Positions 1 to 8,794 of a stretch of DNA of 64,000 nt are shown here, one piece after another. Source of the stretch: Burkholderia guangdongensis (lineage in GTDB: Bacteria; Pseudomonadota; Gammaproteobacteria; Burkholderiales; Burkholderiaceae). A model generated the notes under the pieces. The model saw nothing but the letters and a program-made list of their open reading frames with translations, had not been told where the DNA came from and searched no databases. The first letter of the stretch is position 1; each line of letters opens with the position of its first letter. The position numbers were made by a program, and so were the translations under genes. The DNA is taken from the NCBI RefSeq assembly GCF_013403875.1, contig NZ_JACBNX010000004.1, positions 124,001 to 188,000 on the forward strand, given 5' to 3'.

Positions 1-143
1 TTCAGCGCGGCCTCGATCCGGGCGGCGAGCCGCCCGAAACCGACGAGCGGATGCATGGCCGACGGCGGCTCGCCGAACAGGCGGTCGACGAGCACACCGG
101 CGACCGCGAGCATCGCGACGACCGGCAACGACAGCATCAGCAT
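1..143 (-). CDS. cbiB: Adenosylcobinamide-phosphate synthase CbiB/CobD, N-terminal fragment cut by the window edge
   Basis: Only the first 47 codons are present; the gene runs off the left edge. The reading frame begins MLMLSLPVVAMLAVAGVL, a hydrophobic first membrane segment, followed by DRLFGEPPSAMHPLVGFG, which matches the conserved N-terminal DxxxGEP...HP(L/V)xxxG motif of CbiB/CobD. The family is an inner-membrane enzyme that attaches aminopropanol (or its phosphate) to adenosylcobyric acid. The start at 143 overlaps the end of cobU by 7 bp; an ATG at 137 is also possible. The overlap implies translational coupling with cobU. Confidence 0.85.
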   Translation of the reverse strand, partial: MLMLSLPVVAMLAVAGVLVDRLFGEPPSAMHPLVGFGRLAARIEAAL

Positions 144-691
144 CGCGCGGGCTCGGCCTTGATCGCGACCGGCAGCCCGGCGACGAGCAGCGTGACGCGC
201 GTCGCGAGCGCGGCGACGCGCTGGTTCAGCCGGCCGAGCTCGTCGACGTAGCGGCGCGTCTGTTCGCCGAGCGGCACGACGCCGAGCCCGATCTCGTTGC
301 TGACGACGATCACTTTCGCGCGCGCGCCGCGCAGCGCCGCATCGAGTGCGTCGACGTGCGCAGCGTATTGCGCGTCGTCGAGCGGCGCGCCGTCGGCCGG
401 GCAGAGCAGATTCGCGAGCCACAGCGTCAGGCAGTCGACGAGCAGGCACACGTGCGGATCGTCGAGCCGCGCGAGGGTGTCGGCGAGTTCGACGGGCGCG
501 TGGGCGTCGCCCCAGCTGGCGGGCCGCCGCGCGCGATGATGCGCGATGCGCCGCGCGAATTCGGCGTCGGCTGCGTGCGCGGTCGCGATGTAGGTGACGG
601 GGCGGCCGCTGTCGGCGGCGAGGCGCTCGGCGTACGCGCTCTTGCCCGAGCGCGCGCCGCCGAGAACGAAGGTGAGATCGTGCGGAATCAT
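137..691 (-). CDS. cobU: Bifunctional adenosylcobinamide kinase / adenosylcobinamide-phosphate guanylyltransferase
   Basis: 184 aa. The N-terminus LTFVLGGARSGKSAYAERLA carries the P-loop (GGARSGKS) typical of CobU/CobP, and VSNEIGLGVVP is the conserved internal motif of the family. The enzyme phosphorylates adenosylcobinamide and transfers GMP to give the GDP-activated nucleotide-loop precursor. Length is normal for the family (about 180 aa). A much longer open frame continues upstream, but the ATG at 691 gives the canonical N-terminus. It is divergent from cobQ, with 60 bp between the two starts, and overlaps cbiB downstream. I see no B12-riboswitch-like leader in that 60 bp. Confidence 0.95.
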   Translation of the reverse strand: MIPHDLTFVLGGARSGKSAYAERLAADSGRPVTYIATAHAADAEFARRIAHHRARRPASWGDAHAPVELADTLARLDDPHVCLLVDCLTLWLANLLCPADGAPLDDAQYAAHVDALDAALRGARAKVIVVSNEIGLGVVPLGEQTRRYVDELGRLNQRVAALATRVTLLVAGLPVAIKAEPARC

Positions 692-751
692 CGTGCGATT
701 GTAACGGCGCGGCGATAATGCGGCCTTCGCTTCGACACGCTTTTCCCTCTC

Positions 752-2383
752 ATGACGAACGCATCCGACGCGCGGCCGCGCGGCACGCTGATGATCCAGG
801 GCACGACATCCGACGCGGGCAAGAGCACGCTCGTCGCGGGCCTGTGCCGCCTCGCCCGGCGCGCGGGCGCGCGCGTCGCGCCGTTCAAGCCGCAGAACAT
901 GGCGCTCAACAGCGCGGTGACCGCCGACGGCGGCGAGATCGGCCGTGCGCAGGCGCTGCAGGCGCTCGCGGCCGGCGTCGCGCCGCATACCGATTTCAAC
1001 CCGGTGCTGCTGAAGCCGACGAGCGATCGCGGCGCGCAGGTGATCATCCACGGCCGCGCGCGGATGAACCTGAACGCGCGCGCGTATCACGACTACAAGC
1101 CAGTCGCGTTCGGCGCGGTGCTCGAATCGTATGCGCGGCTGCGCGCCGCGTACGACACCGTGGTCATCGAAGGCGCGGGCAGCCCGGCCGAGATCAACCT
1201 GCGCGACGGCGACATCGCGAACATGGGCTTCGCGGAGCGCGTCGATTGCCCGGTGGTGCTCGTCGCCGACATCGACCGCGGCGGCGTGTTCGCGCATCTG
1301 GTCGGCACGCTCGCCTGCCTGTCGGACAGCGAGCGCGCGCGCGTGCGCGGCTTCGTGATCAACCGCTTCCGAGGCGACTTCACGCTGCTCGAACCGGCGC
1401 TCGACTGGCTGACCGCGCAGACCGGCAAGCCGGTGTTCGGCGTGCTGCCGTATCTGCACGGGCTCGCGCTCGACGCGGAGGACATGCTGCCCGCGCAGGC
1501 CCGCAGCGCGGCTGTGAGCGACGGTGGCGACGGTCGCGACGTGCTGCGCGTCGTCGTGCCGGCGTTGCCGCGGATCAGCAACCACACCGACTTCGATCCG
1601 CTGCGCGCGCATCCTCAGGTCGATTTCACGTACTGGAAGAGTGGGCCGGTGCCGGCCGCCGACCTGCTGATCCTGCCCGGATCGAAGAACGTGCAGCGCG
1701 ACCTCGCGTGGCTGCGCGACGCGGGCTGGGAGCGCATCGTGCAGCGGCATCTGCGTTACGGCGGCAAGCTGATCGGGATCTGCGGCGGGATGCAGATGCT
1801 CGGCCGCACGCTCGACGATCCGCTCGGCCTCGAAGGCGCGCCCGGCAGCATGCCCGGGCTCGGGCTGTTCGATTTCGACACGACGCTGCGGCCGGACAAG
1901 ACGCTGAAGAACGTCGCCGGCCGTCTCGCGCTGCCGGGCGGCGCGGCAGTGAGCGGCTACGAGATCCACATGGGCGACACGCGCGGCCCCGCGCTCGGCT
2001 CGCCGGCGCTCGAACTCGCGGAGGGCGGCGCGCACGGTGACGCCGACGCCGACGCCGACGCCGGCACCGGCACCGGCACCAGCACCGGCACCGGCACCGG
2101 CACCGGCACCGGCACCGGCACCGGCACCGGCACCAGCGCCGTCGCTCACGAGCGCCGCATGCGCGCCGACGGCGCGCTGTCCGACGACGGCCAGATTCTC
2201 GCGACCTACGTGCACGGCCTGTTCGACTCGCCCGACGCATGCGCGGCGCTGCTCGCGTGGGCGGGCCTCGACTCGGCCGAGCGGATCGACTACCCGGCGC
2301 TGCGCGACGCGTCGCTTGATCGGCTCGCGGACGCGATGGCCGCGCATCTCGATCTGCCCGCGCTGTATGCGGCGTTCAGCTGA
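752..2383 (+). CDS. cobQ: Cobyric acid synthase CobQ/CbiP with a repeat-encoded insertion
   Basis: 543 aa, longer than the usual 480-490. The N-terminal half is a dethiobiotin-synthetase-like ATPase domain ([13 protein letters not shown], about residues 14-26). The C-terminal half is a class I glutamine amidotransferase domain with the nucleophile in [11 protein letters not shown] (Cys344) and the catalytic His in TYVHGLF (His488). The enzyme amidates side chains b, d, e and g of adenosylcobyrinic acid a,c-diamide. Between the two catalytic motifs (about residues 430-463) sits an Asp-Ala then Gly-Thr dipeptide run encoded by hexanucleotide repeats, which explains the extra length. Both catalytic motifs are intact, so the insert is probably a tolerated surface loop. 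Divergent from cobU-cbiB. Confidence 0.95.
   Translation: MTNASDARPRGTLMIQGTTSDAGKSTLVAGLCRLARRAGARVAPFKPQNMALNSAVTADGGEIGRAQALQALAAGVAPHTDFNPVLLKPTSDRGAQVIIHGRARMNLNARAYHDYKPVAFGAVLESYARLRAAYDTVVIEGAGSPAEINLRDGDIANMGFAERVDCPVVLVADIDRGGVFAHLVGTLACLSDSERARVRGFVINRFRGDFTLLEPALDWLTAQTGKPVFGVLPYLHGLALDAEDMLPAQARSAAVSDGGDGRDVLRVVVPALPRISNHTDFDPLRAHPQVDFTYWKSGPVPAADLLILPGSKNVQRDLAWLRDAGWERIVQRHLRYGGKLIGICGGMQMLGRTLDDPLGLEGAPGSMPGLGLFDFDTTLRPDKTLKNVAGRLALPGGAAVSGYEIHMGDTRGPALGSPALELAEGGAHGDADADADAGTGTGTSTGTGTGTGTGTGTGTGTSAVAHERRMRADGALSDDGQILATYVHGLFDSPDACAALLAWAGLDSAERIDYPALRDASLDRLADAMAAHLDLPALYAAFS
2039..2134 (+). repeat. Hexanucleotide tandem repeats inside cobQ
   Basis: Four copies of GACGCC (2039-2062) are followed by three GGCACC, one AGCACC and eight GGCACC units, ending at 2134. 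The period is a multiple of three, so copy-number changes add or remove Asp-Ala or Gly-Thr dipeptides without breaking the frame. Repeats of this kind are common VNTR loci in Burkholderia of the pseudomallei group (established knowledge); variability of this locus is inferred. Confidence 0.95.
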
Positions 2384-2493
2384 GTTGACACGCCCCCTCG
2401 GCCGCGGGCTGATACGCGGCGCTCGCTTTTTTCACCGGGTGACGTACAACGAAGAGGAGTGCAGGGCGGAGGTCCGCCCGCGGGAGCGCGACG

Positions 2494-2646
2494 ATGAAAG
2501 CTCGCTGGTGGTGTGCATTGTTGGTGGGATTGCTGGCGTCAGCGTCCGTCTATCCGTGCGACGGGGGCGGAATGAGCAGCGACAGCGGCGGGGCGTCCGG
2601 CTCTTCGAGCGCGCCCGCGCAAGGCTCCGGTGGCGGCAGTTACTGA
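2494..2646 (+). CDS. Small secreted or lipoprotein-like hypothetical protein
   Basis: 50 aa. It begins MKARWWCALLVGLLASASVY, a positively charged then hydrophobic N-terminus like a signal peptide, followed by PCDGGG and a Gly/Ser-rich tail. The Cys after the hydrophobic core could be a lipidation site, but the preceding residues (VYPC) do not fit the lipobox well. An AGGAGT-like purine tract lies about 35 nt upstream, but no clear Shine-Dalgarno sits at the normal distance. A convincing intrinsic terminator follows directly, which supports a transcribed unit. Function unknown. Confidence 0.55.
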   Translation: MKARWWCALLVGLLASASVYPCDGGGMSSDSGGASGSSSAPAQGSGGGSY

Positions 2647-2667
2647 CTGCCGACCGGCCGCCCATCG

Positions 2668-2698
2668 GGGGGCATGATCGGTCATGCTCCCTTTTTTT
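2668..2698 (+). terminator. Rho-independent terminator after the small secreted protein gene
   Basis: A 10-bp stem (one G-U pair) forms between 2668-2677 and 2682-2691 with a TCGG tetraloop at 2678-2681, followed directly by seven T residues (2692-2698). It lies 21 bp after the stop codon of the 50-aa ORF. Confidence 0.85.
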
Positions 2699-2702
2699 GC
2701 GT

Positions 2703-2758
2703 CCTATTCATTCTCAATAGGAAATAATTTAAGCGGAATCGCCTGTTTATAAGCGATT
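2703..2758. promoter_or_regulatory. Two inverted repeats in the A/T-rich region upstream of the DoxX gene
   Basis: CCTATT (2703-2708) is repeated inverted as AATAGG (2716-2721) with a 7-nt spacer, and AATCGC (2737-2742) as GCGATT (2753-2758) with a 10-nt spacer. The stretch is markedly A/T-richer than its surroundings and lies 55-110 nt upstream of the DoxX start, so it plausibly holds the promoter and an operator. No regulator can be named. Confidence 0.35.
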
Positions 2759-2811
2759 GTGGTTCGAATAGAGTGCATGCCATTCCCCATTCACGCATGA
2801 AGGATCCCGAC

Positions 2812-3234
2812 ATGAACTCGAATCGCCAGAACGAATTCGCCGCCACGCTGCTTCGCGTCGCGCTCGGCGTGCTGTACCTCGCGCACGTCGCGCAGAAGGT
2901 CTTCGTCTTCACGCTGCCCGGTGTCGCCGGATTTTTCGCGTCGATCGGCTTGCCGGCGTGGCTCGCGTACGTGACGACCGCGGTCGAGCTCGTCGGCGGG
3001 ATCGCGCTGCTCGCGGGCTTCCAGGTGCGCGTCGCCGCACTCGTGCTGCTGCCGTTCATGCTCGGCGCGACGTTCGCGCATCTGCCGAACGGCTGGAGCT
3101 TCGCGTCGCCGCACGGCGGCTGGGAATATCCGGCGTTCTGGGCGGTCGCGCTCGCGGTGCAGGCGCTGCTCGGCGGCGGCGCGTTCGCGCTCGGCACGAG
3201 CGGCGCGGCCGCGCGCCAGCGCCAGGCCGCCTGA
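2812..3234 (+). CDS. DoxX family membrane protein
   Basis: 140 aa with four predicted hydrophobic segments. It begins MNSNRQNEFAATLLRVALGV and continues LAHVAQKVFVFTLPG, YVTTAVELVGGIALLAG and VAALVLLPFMLGATFAHLPN. This layout (first helix with LRxxLGxxxLxHxxxK, then a Gly-rich ELxGGxxLLxG helix) is typical of the DoxX/YphA family, whose members are small integral membrane proteins of poorly defined function, some linked to thiol or oxidative stress. The start at 2812 is chosen because AAGGA at 2800-2804 sits 7 nt upstream; ATGs at 2773 and 2797 lack such a site. Confidence 0.85.
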   Translation: MNSNRQNEFAATLLRVALGVLYLAHVAQKVFVFTLPGVAGFFASIGLPAWLAYVTTAVELVGGIALLAGFQVRVAALVLLPFMLGATFAHLPNGWSFASPHGGWEYPAFWAVALAVQALLGGGAFALGTSGAAARQRQAA

Positions 3235-3341
3235 CTGACCTGCACCGGCGAACGCCATTTGTCCTATCATCGCACCCTGTATCCGCAATTCGGCGGCGTC
3301 CGCCCGACGGTCGGCGCCGAGCGGCTTCCTCGGGGGAATTC

Positions 3342-3971
3342 ATGACGGTGATCGTGGTGGCGAATCCGAAGGGCGGCGTCGGCAAAAGCACGCTGTCCAC
3401 CAATCTGGCCGGTTATTTCGCGGCGCAGGGCGCGTGGGTCGCGCTCGCCGATCTCGATCGGCAGCAGTCGTCGCATGCGTGGCTCGACATCCGCCCGGCG
3501 ACGCTGCCGAGGATCGAAGCGTGGCCGCTCGAGCCGGACGCGCCGACCAAGCCTCCACGCGGCCTCGAATACGCGATCATCGACACGCCGGCCGGCCTGC
3601 ACGGCAACCGGCTCAACCTGTCGCTGCAGTTCGCGGACAAGGTGATCGTGCCGCTGCAGCCGTCGATATTCGACATCCTTGCGACCCAGCACTTCCTCGA
3701 GCGTCTCGCGAGCGAGAAGGCGGTGCGCAAGGGCGCGGTCGAGGTCGGGATCGTCGGGATGCGCGTCGATGCGCGCACGCGCTCGGCCGAGCAGCTTCAC
3801 CGGTTCGTCGAAGGGCTGAAGCTGCCGGTGCTCGGCTTCGTCCGCGACACGCAGAACTACGTGCAGCTCGCCGCGCACGGGCTCACGCTGTGGGACGTCG
3901 CGAAGAGCCGCGTCGACAAGGATCTCGAGCAGTGGCGCCCGATCCTCGAGTGGGTCGAGCAGAAGAAGTGA
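3342..3971 (+). CDS. ParA/MinD-family ATPase, single gene without a ParB partner
   Basis: 209 aa. It begins MTVIVVANPKGGVGKSTLST, the deviant Walker A motif (KGGVGKST) of ParA/MinD/Soj ATPases. DLDRQQSS and AIIDTPAG are the Walker A' and Walker B regions. Such proteins position chromosomes, plasmids or protein clusters. There is no parB-like gene beside it; neighbours are doxX and the convergent panD. The short length and lack of an N-terminal HTH make it like the orphan ParA proteins that position cargo other than DNA, but the cargo cannot be inferred. A GGGGG tract lies about 7 nt upstream of the ATG. Confidence 0.85.
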   Translation: MTVIVVANPKGGVGKSTLSTNLAGYFAAQGAWVALADLDRQQSSHAWLDIRPATLPRIEAWPLEPDAPTKPPRGLEYAIIDTPAGLHGNRLNLSLQFADKVIVPLQPSIFDILATQHFLERLASEKAVRKGAVEVGIVGMRVDARTRSAEQLHRFVEGLKLPVLGFVRDTQNYVQLAAHGLTLWDVAKSRVDKDLEQWRPILEWVEQKK

Positions 3972-4019
3972 GTGAGCGCGCGCTTGCGCACATGCCGCCG
4001 CGGGCGCGCGCCGGGCGAT

Positions 4020-4406
4020 TTACGACCAGCTCTGCGTCGGCACGTGATCGCGGCTGCCCTTGATCTTGTTGTTTTCGTCGACGAACACCAGATCCGGCTT
4101 CCAGCCGGCCTTCAGCTCCGCCTCGTCGACCACCGCGAACGCCGCGATGATCACCAGATCGCCGAGCTGCGCGCGCCGCGCGGCCGAGCCGTTCAGCGAG
4201 ATCATCCCGCTGCCGCGCTCGCCCTTGATCGCGTACGTCGAGAAACGCTCGCCGTTGTTGATGTTCCAGATGTCGATCCGCTCGTTCTCGACGATGTTCG
4301 CGGCTTCGAGCAGATCCTCGTCGATCGCGCACGAGCCTTCGTAATGAAGCTCGCAGTGCGTGACCGCCACGCGGTGGATTTTCGATTTGAGCATGTTGCG
4401 CTGCAT
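4020..4406 (-). CDS. panD: Aspartate 1-decarboxylase proenzyme
   Basis: 128 aa, the usual length. The self-cleavage site is visible in [10 protein letters not shown]: cleavage between Gly24 and Ser25 converts Ser25 into the pyruvoyl cofactor. The enzyme makes beta-alanine from aspartate for pantothenate synthesis. [20 protein letters not shown] and the C-terminal [14 protein letters not shown] are family-typical. It begins 34 nt after panC on the same strand with a strong AAGGAGG ribosome site, so panC-panD form an operon. A 48-bp gap separates it from the convergent ParA gene. Confidence 0.97.
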   Translation of the reverse strand: MQRNMLKSKIHRVAVTHCELHYEGSCAIDEDLLEAANIVENERIDIWNINNGERFSTYAIKGERGSGMISLNGSAARRAQLGDLVIIAAFAVVDEAELKAGWKPDLVFVDENNKIKGSRDHVPTQSWS

Positions 4407-4440
4407 GGTGCCTCCTTGATGCGCCGGCGGACGATGGCCG

Positions 4441-5587
<1,147 letters not shown>

Positions 5588-6475
5588 TCAGGCCGGCAGA
5601 TACGCGAGCCGCACGTAGATCGGCGCATACGGCTCGGCCTGCGTGATCTCGACGAGCGATTCGCGCGAGAGCTCGAGCATCGCGATGAAGTTCACGACGA
5701 CGACGGGCACGCCGCGCGACGTGTCGAACAGGTCCGCGAACTCCATGAACCGCGCGTTCTGCAGCCGGCGCAGGATCAGGCTCATGTGCTCGCGCACCGA
5801 CAGCTCCTCGCGCGAGATCTTGTGATGCTGGACGAGCTTCGCGCGCTTGAGCACGTCGGCCCACGCGGCGCGCAGATCGTCGGCGTCCACGTCCGGGAAG
5901 CGCGGCGCGACGCTCTGCTCGATGTAGACCTCGGCGCGCAGGAAGTCGCGCCCGAGCTGCGGCAACTGGTCGAGGCGCTGCGCCGCGAGCTTCATCTGCT
6001 CGTATTCGAGCAGGCGCCGCACGAGTTCCGCGCGCGGATCCTCGGCATCCTCGCCGGTGTCGGCCTTCTTCACCGGCAGCAGCATCCGCGACTTGATCTC
6101 GATGAGCATCGCAGCCATCAGCAGATATTCGGCCGCGAGCTCGAGGTTCGACGTGCGGATCTGGTCGACGTAGCCGAGATATTGCGACGTGACTTCCGCC
6201 ATCGGGATGTCGAGCACGTTGAGGTTCTGCTTGCGGATCAGGTAGAGCAGCAGATCGAGCGGGCCTTCGAACGTCTCGAGAAAGACTTCGAGGGCGTCCG
6301 GCGGGATGTACAGATCCTGCGGGAGCTTGAAGAGCGGCTCGCCGTACAGGCGAGCGAACGCGGCGACGCCGTCGACCGTGTCGGGCGTCGAGTCGGTGCC
6401 CGCCGGCGCGGCGACCGCGTCTTCCGGTCGGGCCGGGTCGGGCCGCGCGGCGCTGGCCTCGTCGGCGGCGCTCAC
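5588..6475 (-). CDS. scpA: Segregation and condensation protein A (kleisin of Smc-ScpAB)
   Basis: 295 aa from the GTG at 6475. ETFEGPLDLLLYLIRKQNLN is the hallmark ScpA N-terminal motif that binds the SMC neck, and DIPMAEVTSQYLGYVDQI and AAEYLLMAAMLIEIKSRMLL continue the family pattern. The C-terminal winged-helix region contacts the SMC head. The acidic Ala-rich N-terminal extension is species-specific. The frame stays open to an ATG at 6586, but that would overlap the upstream 62-codon gene, so the GTG 18 nt downstream of that gene's stop is preferred. The start is uncertain; identity is not. Confidence 0.93.
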   Translation of the reverse strand: MSAADEASAARPDPARPEDAVAAPAGTDSTPDTVDGVAAFARLYGEPLFKLPQDLYIPPDALEVFLETFEGPLDLLLYLIRKQNLNVLDIPMAEVTSQYLGYVDQIRTSNLELAAEYLLMAAMLIEIKSRMLLPVKKADTGEDAEDPRAELVRRLLEYEQMKLAAQRLDQLPQLGRDFLRAEVYIEQSVAPRFPDVDADDLRAAWADVLKRAKLVQHHKISREELSVREHMSLILRRLQNARFMEFADLFDTSRGVPVVVVNFIAMLELSRESLVEITQAEPYAPIYVRLAYLPA

Positions 6476-6492
6476 GGCTGCGCTCGCGTTGC

Positions 6493-6681
6493 TCAGAAGT
6501 TCTGGTAGTAGACGTACGGCGTTTGCTGCACGCGCGATTCCTGCTGGTCGGCGCGCTCTTCGAGGTCGATCGGCTGCTTGTCCCACAACAGCGCGCGGCC
6601 GCTGCGCTGCTCGGCCTCGAGCGCCGGCTTCTGCTGCTTGAGCTGGTTGATGAATTGCGTGACGTCGGATTGGTACAGCAT
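6493..6681 (-). CDS. DUF3460 family small protein
   Basis: 62 aa. It begins MLYQSDVTQFINQLKQQKPA and ends with Tyr-rich YVYYQNF; a basic and acidic middle part contains RSGRALLWDKQPIDLEE. This pattern matches the small DUF3460 proteins of beta-proteobacteria, whose function is unknown. It is the first gene of the strand group DUF3460-scpA-panC-panD. A TAAAAT -10-like hexamer lies about 56 nt upstream. Confidence 0.85.
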   Translation of the reverse strand: MLYQSDVTQFINQLKQQKPALEAEQRSGRALLWDKQPIDLEERADQQESRVQQTPYVYYQNF

Positions 6682-6736
6682 GGCTCGTCTTCCGTTTCAG
6701 GCGGCGCGCGACGCGCCGGGACAGGGGATGGGCGGG

Positions 6737-6742
6737 ATTTTA
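6737..6742 (-). promoter_or_regulatory. Candidate -10 element for the DUF3460-scpA unit
   Basis: Read on the minus strand the hexamer is TAAAAT, about 55 nt upstream of the DUF3460 start. The -35 region at 17 bp spacing (GCCGGC) does not match consensus, so this is a position-based suggestion only. Confidence 0.35.
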
Positions 6743-6787
6743 CCGCAACGCGGGGAACAGCCGGCAGCGATCGTGCGTCGAAACCGC

Positions 6788-6846
6788 GGGACGGCCATCC
6801 CGGGGGCGGTCATCGGCGGGACGGTCATCCGGGGACAGCCATCCGT
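6788..6846. repeat. Four imperfect copies of a ~15-nt repeat upstream of tamA
   Basis: The motif GGGACGGYCATCCG recurs about four times with variation (GGGACGGCCATCC, GGGGCGGTCATCG, GGGACGGTCATCC, GGGGACAGCCATCC). It is non-coding, in the 324-bp spacer between the divergent DUF3460 and tamA genes. The rest of that spacer shows no gene. Confidence 0.7.
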
Positions 6847-7005
6847 GTGACGCCCCGCGAATGGCCGCCCCGCGCGTCGTCTTGGGGCCAGTATTGCGCG
6901 GCTGTGGTCAAATACAGGGTTTCCATCGATTCCAGCGTCGAGAGGTCATATTTGACAGGGCAGGCGACACACCAGCGTGCGAAGCCGGGCGCCAGCCGAC
7001 GGGCG

Positions 7006-8754
7006 ATGGCTTCGGCCGTCGGCCGCGCGGCGCGATGCGTGGCCGCCGGCTGCCTCGGCGTGCTCGCCGCGCTGCCCGCGTACGCGAAGTACGGCGTCGC
7101 GATCGACGCGCCGCGCCCGATCCGCAAGCTGCTGTCGCAGCATCTCGACATCGCGCGCTTCGCGAAGCGCGACGATGTCAGCGACGATCAATTCGACTTC
7201 CTCGTCACCGCGACGCCGCAGCAGGTCCGCGACCTGACCTCGACCGAAGGCTATTTCTCGCCGGTCGTGCGCACCGACGTGCGCACGCGCGACGGCCGCC
7301 GCGACGTGACGATCGCCGTCGATCCCGGGCCGCGCACGGTCGTGTCGGCGGTCGATCTCGCGTTCGACGGGCCGATCGGCACCGAGGATCCGAAGCAGGA
7401 GGCCGCGACGCGCGGCGCGTTCTCGCTGAAGACCGGCCAGCCGTTCACGCAGTCGGGCTGGGACGACGCGAAGAGCGCCGCGCTCAAGGCATTGCAGGCG
7501 CGCCGCTATCTCGGCGCGCGGATCGTCGCGTCCGAGGCGCGCATCGATCCGCGCACGCAGCGCGCGACGCTGTCGGTCCGGTTCGACAGCGGCCCGACGT
7601 TCACGATCGGCCCGCTCGACGTGTCCGGCGCGAAGCGCTATCCGCAGCGGATCGTCACGAACGTGAATCCGCTGTCGGTCGGCGAGATCTACGACGTGCG
7701 GCGGATCGCCGAGCTGCAGCGGCAGATCCAGAACACGCCGTACTACGCGAGCGTCGCGATCGACGTCGGCGACGACACGACGAAGCCGAACCAGACGCCC
7801 GTGCACGTGAAGGTCAGCGAGTTTCCGTTTCACAGCGTGCGCGGCGGGGTCGGCTACTCGACCGACACGGGCCCGCACGTGCAGGGCTCGTATACGTACC
7901 TGAACACGTTCGGCGCCGCGTGGCCGCTGACGCTGTCGGGCCGCATCGACCAGATCCAGCGGTACGGGCAGATTCAGCTGTCGATGCCGCCCGGGCCGCG
8001 CGCGTGGACCAACAGCGTGCTCGCGTCGTACACGAACACCAACGTCGCCGGCACGACGATCTACAGCACGCGGCTCGGCGTGCAGCGCGCGCGCGCCGGC
8101 CAGTTCATCGACTACTCGTATGCGCTGATGTTCTATCAGGACCGGCTCAAGCAGAACGGCGCCGGCCCGACGATGAGCCACGCGCTGGTGCCGCAGTGGG
8201 CGTGGACGCGCCGCGACGTCGACGATCCGCTGTTCCCGCGTTCGGGCAACCTGATCCACGCGGAAGCCGGCTTCGCGGTGAAGGGCGCGCTGTCCGAGCA
8301 GACTTTCGTGCGCGGCTACGCGCGCGGGCAGCAATATCTGCCACTCGGCAGGAACGACCTGTTCGTGTTCCGCGCGGAGGTCGGTGGCGTGATGACGAGC
8401 GGCAGCTCGTCGACCGTGCCGGCATCGCTGCTGTTCCGCGCGGGCGGCTCGAACTCGGTGCGCGGCTACAGCTACCAGAGCATCGGCAATACGGTCGACG
8501 GCTCGACGCTGCCGACCAAGTACCTGCTGACCGGTGCGGCCGAATACCAGCACTGGTTCAATCGGGATTGGGGCGCGGCGACGTTCTTCGACATCGGCAC
8601 CGCGACCGATACATGGGGCGAGAAGGTGTTCTATCCGGGCGTCGGCGTCGGCGCGCGCTGGCGCAGTCCGGTCGGCCCGGTGAACGTCGACGTCGCGTAC
8701 GGGCTGCGCAACCATAGCGTGCGGCCGTATCTGACGCTCGGGATCGCCTTCTGA
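7006..8754 (+). CDS. tamA: TamA, Omp85-family outer-membrane component of the translocation and assembly module
   Basis: 582 aa. The N-terminus from the ATG at 7006 is a good signal peptide (GCLGVLAALPAYA, cleavage near residue 31), then POTRA-like periplasmic repeats and a C-terminal 16-strand barrel domain. The barrel shows LFRAGGSNSVRGYSYQSIG, the RGY/F-type motif of the Omp85 L6 loop, and ends with aromatic Phe (LGIAF). TamA and the inner-membrane-anchored TamB, encoded next to it, help insert some outer-membrane proteins and are implicated in phospholipid transport. The frame is open far upstream, but the signal peptide fixes the start. tamB follows 40 bp downstream, so the two are very likely one operon. 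Confidence 0.93.
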   Translation: MASAVGRAARCVAAGCLGVLAALPAYAKYGVAIDAPRPIRKLLSQHLDIARFAKRDDVSDDQFDFLVTATPQQVRDLTSTEGYFSPVVRTDVRTRDGRRDVTIAVDPGPRTVVSAVDLAFDGPIGTEDPKQEAATRGAFSLKTGQPFTQSGWDDAKSAALKALQARRYLGARIVASEARIDPRTQRATLSVRFDSGPTFTIGPLDVSGAKRYPQRIVTNVNPLSVGEIYDVRRIAELQRQIQNTPYYASVAIDVGDDTTKPNQTPVHVKVSEFPFHSVRGGVGYSTDTGPHVQGSYTYLNTFGAAWPLTLSGRIDQIQRYGQIQLSMPPGPRAWTNSVLASYTNTNVAGTTIYSTRLGVQRARAGQFIDYSYALMFYQDRLKQNGAGPTMSHALVPQWAWTRRDVDDPLFPRSGNLIHAEAGFAVKGALSEQTFVRGYARGQQYLPLGRNDLFVFRAEVGGVMTSGSSSTVPASLLFRAGGSNSVRGYSYQSIGNTVDGSTLPTKYLLTGAAEYQHWFNRDWGAATFFDIGTATDTWGEKVFYPGVGVGARWRSPVGPVNVDVAYGLRNHSVRPYLTLGIAF

Positions 8755-8794
8755 CCCAACCGAACCCCGAACCGAATCCTCCCGACCGACACGC

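Noticed and set aside
692-751. Possible cobalamin riboswitch between cobU and cobQ
   Set aside because: Only 60 bp with no B12-box-like sequence or room for the aptamer on either strand.
2039-2134. CRISPR-like repetition in cobQ
   Set aside because: The unit is 6 bp, in frame and has no spacers; it is a microsatellite.
137-2347. Very long minus-strand frame antisense to cobQ, continuous with cobU
   Set aside because: It is Arg/Ala/His-rich shadow coding produced by high GC; cobU has a proper start at 691 and cobQ has conserved motifs on the other strand.
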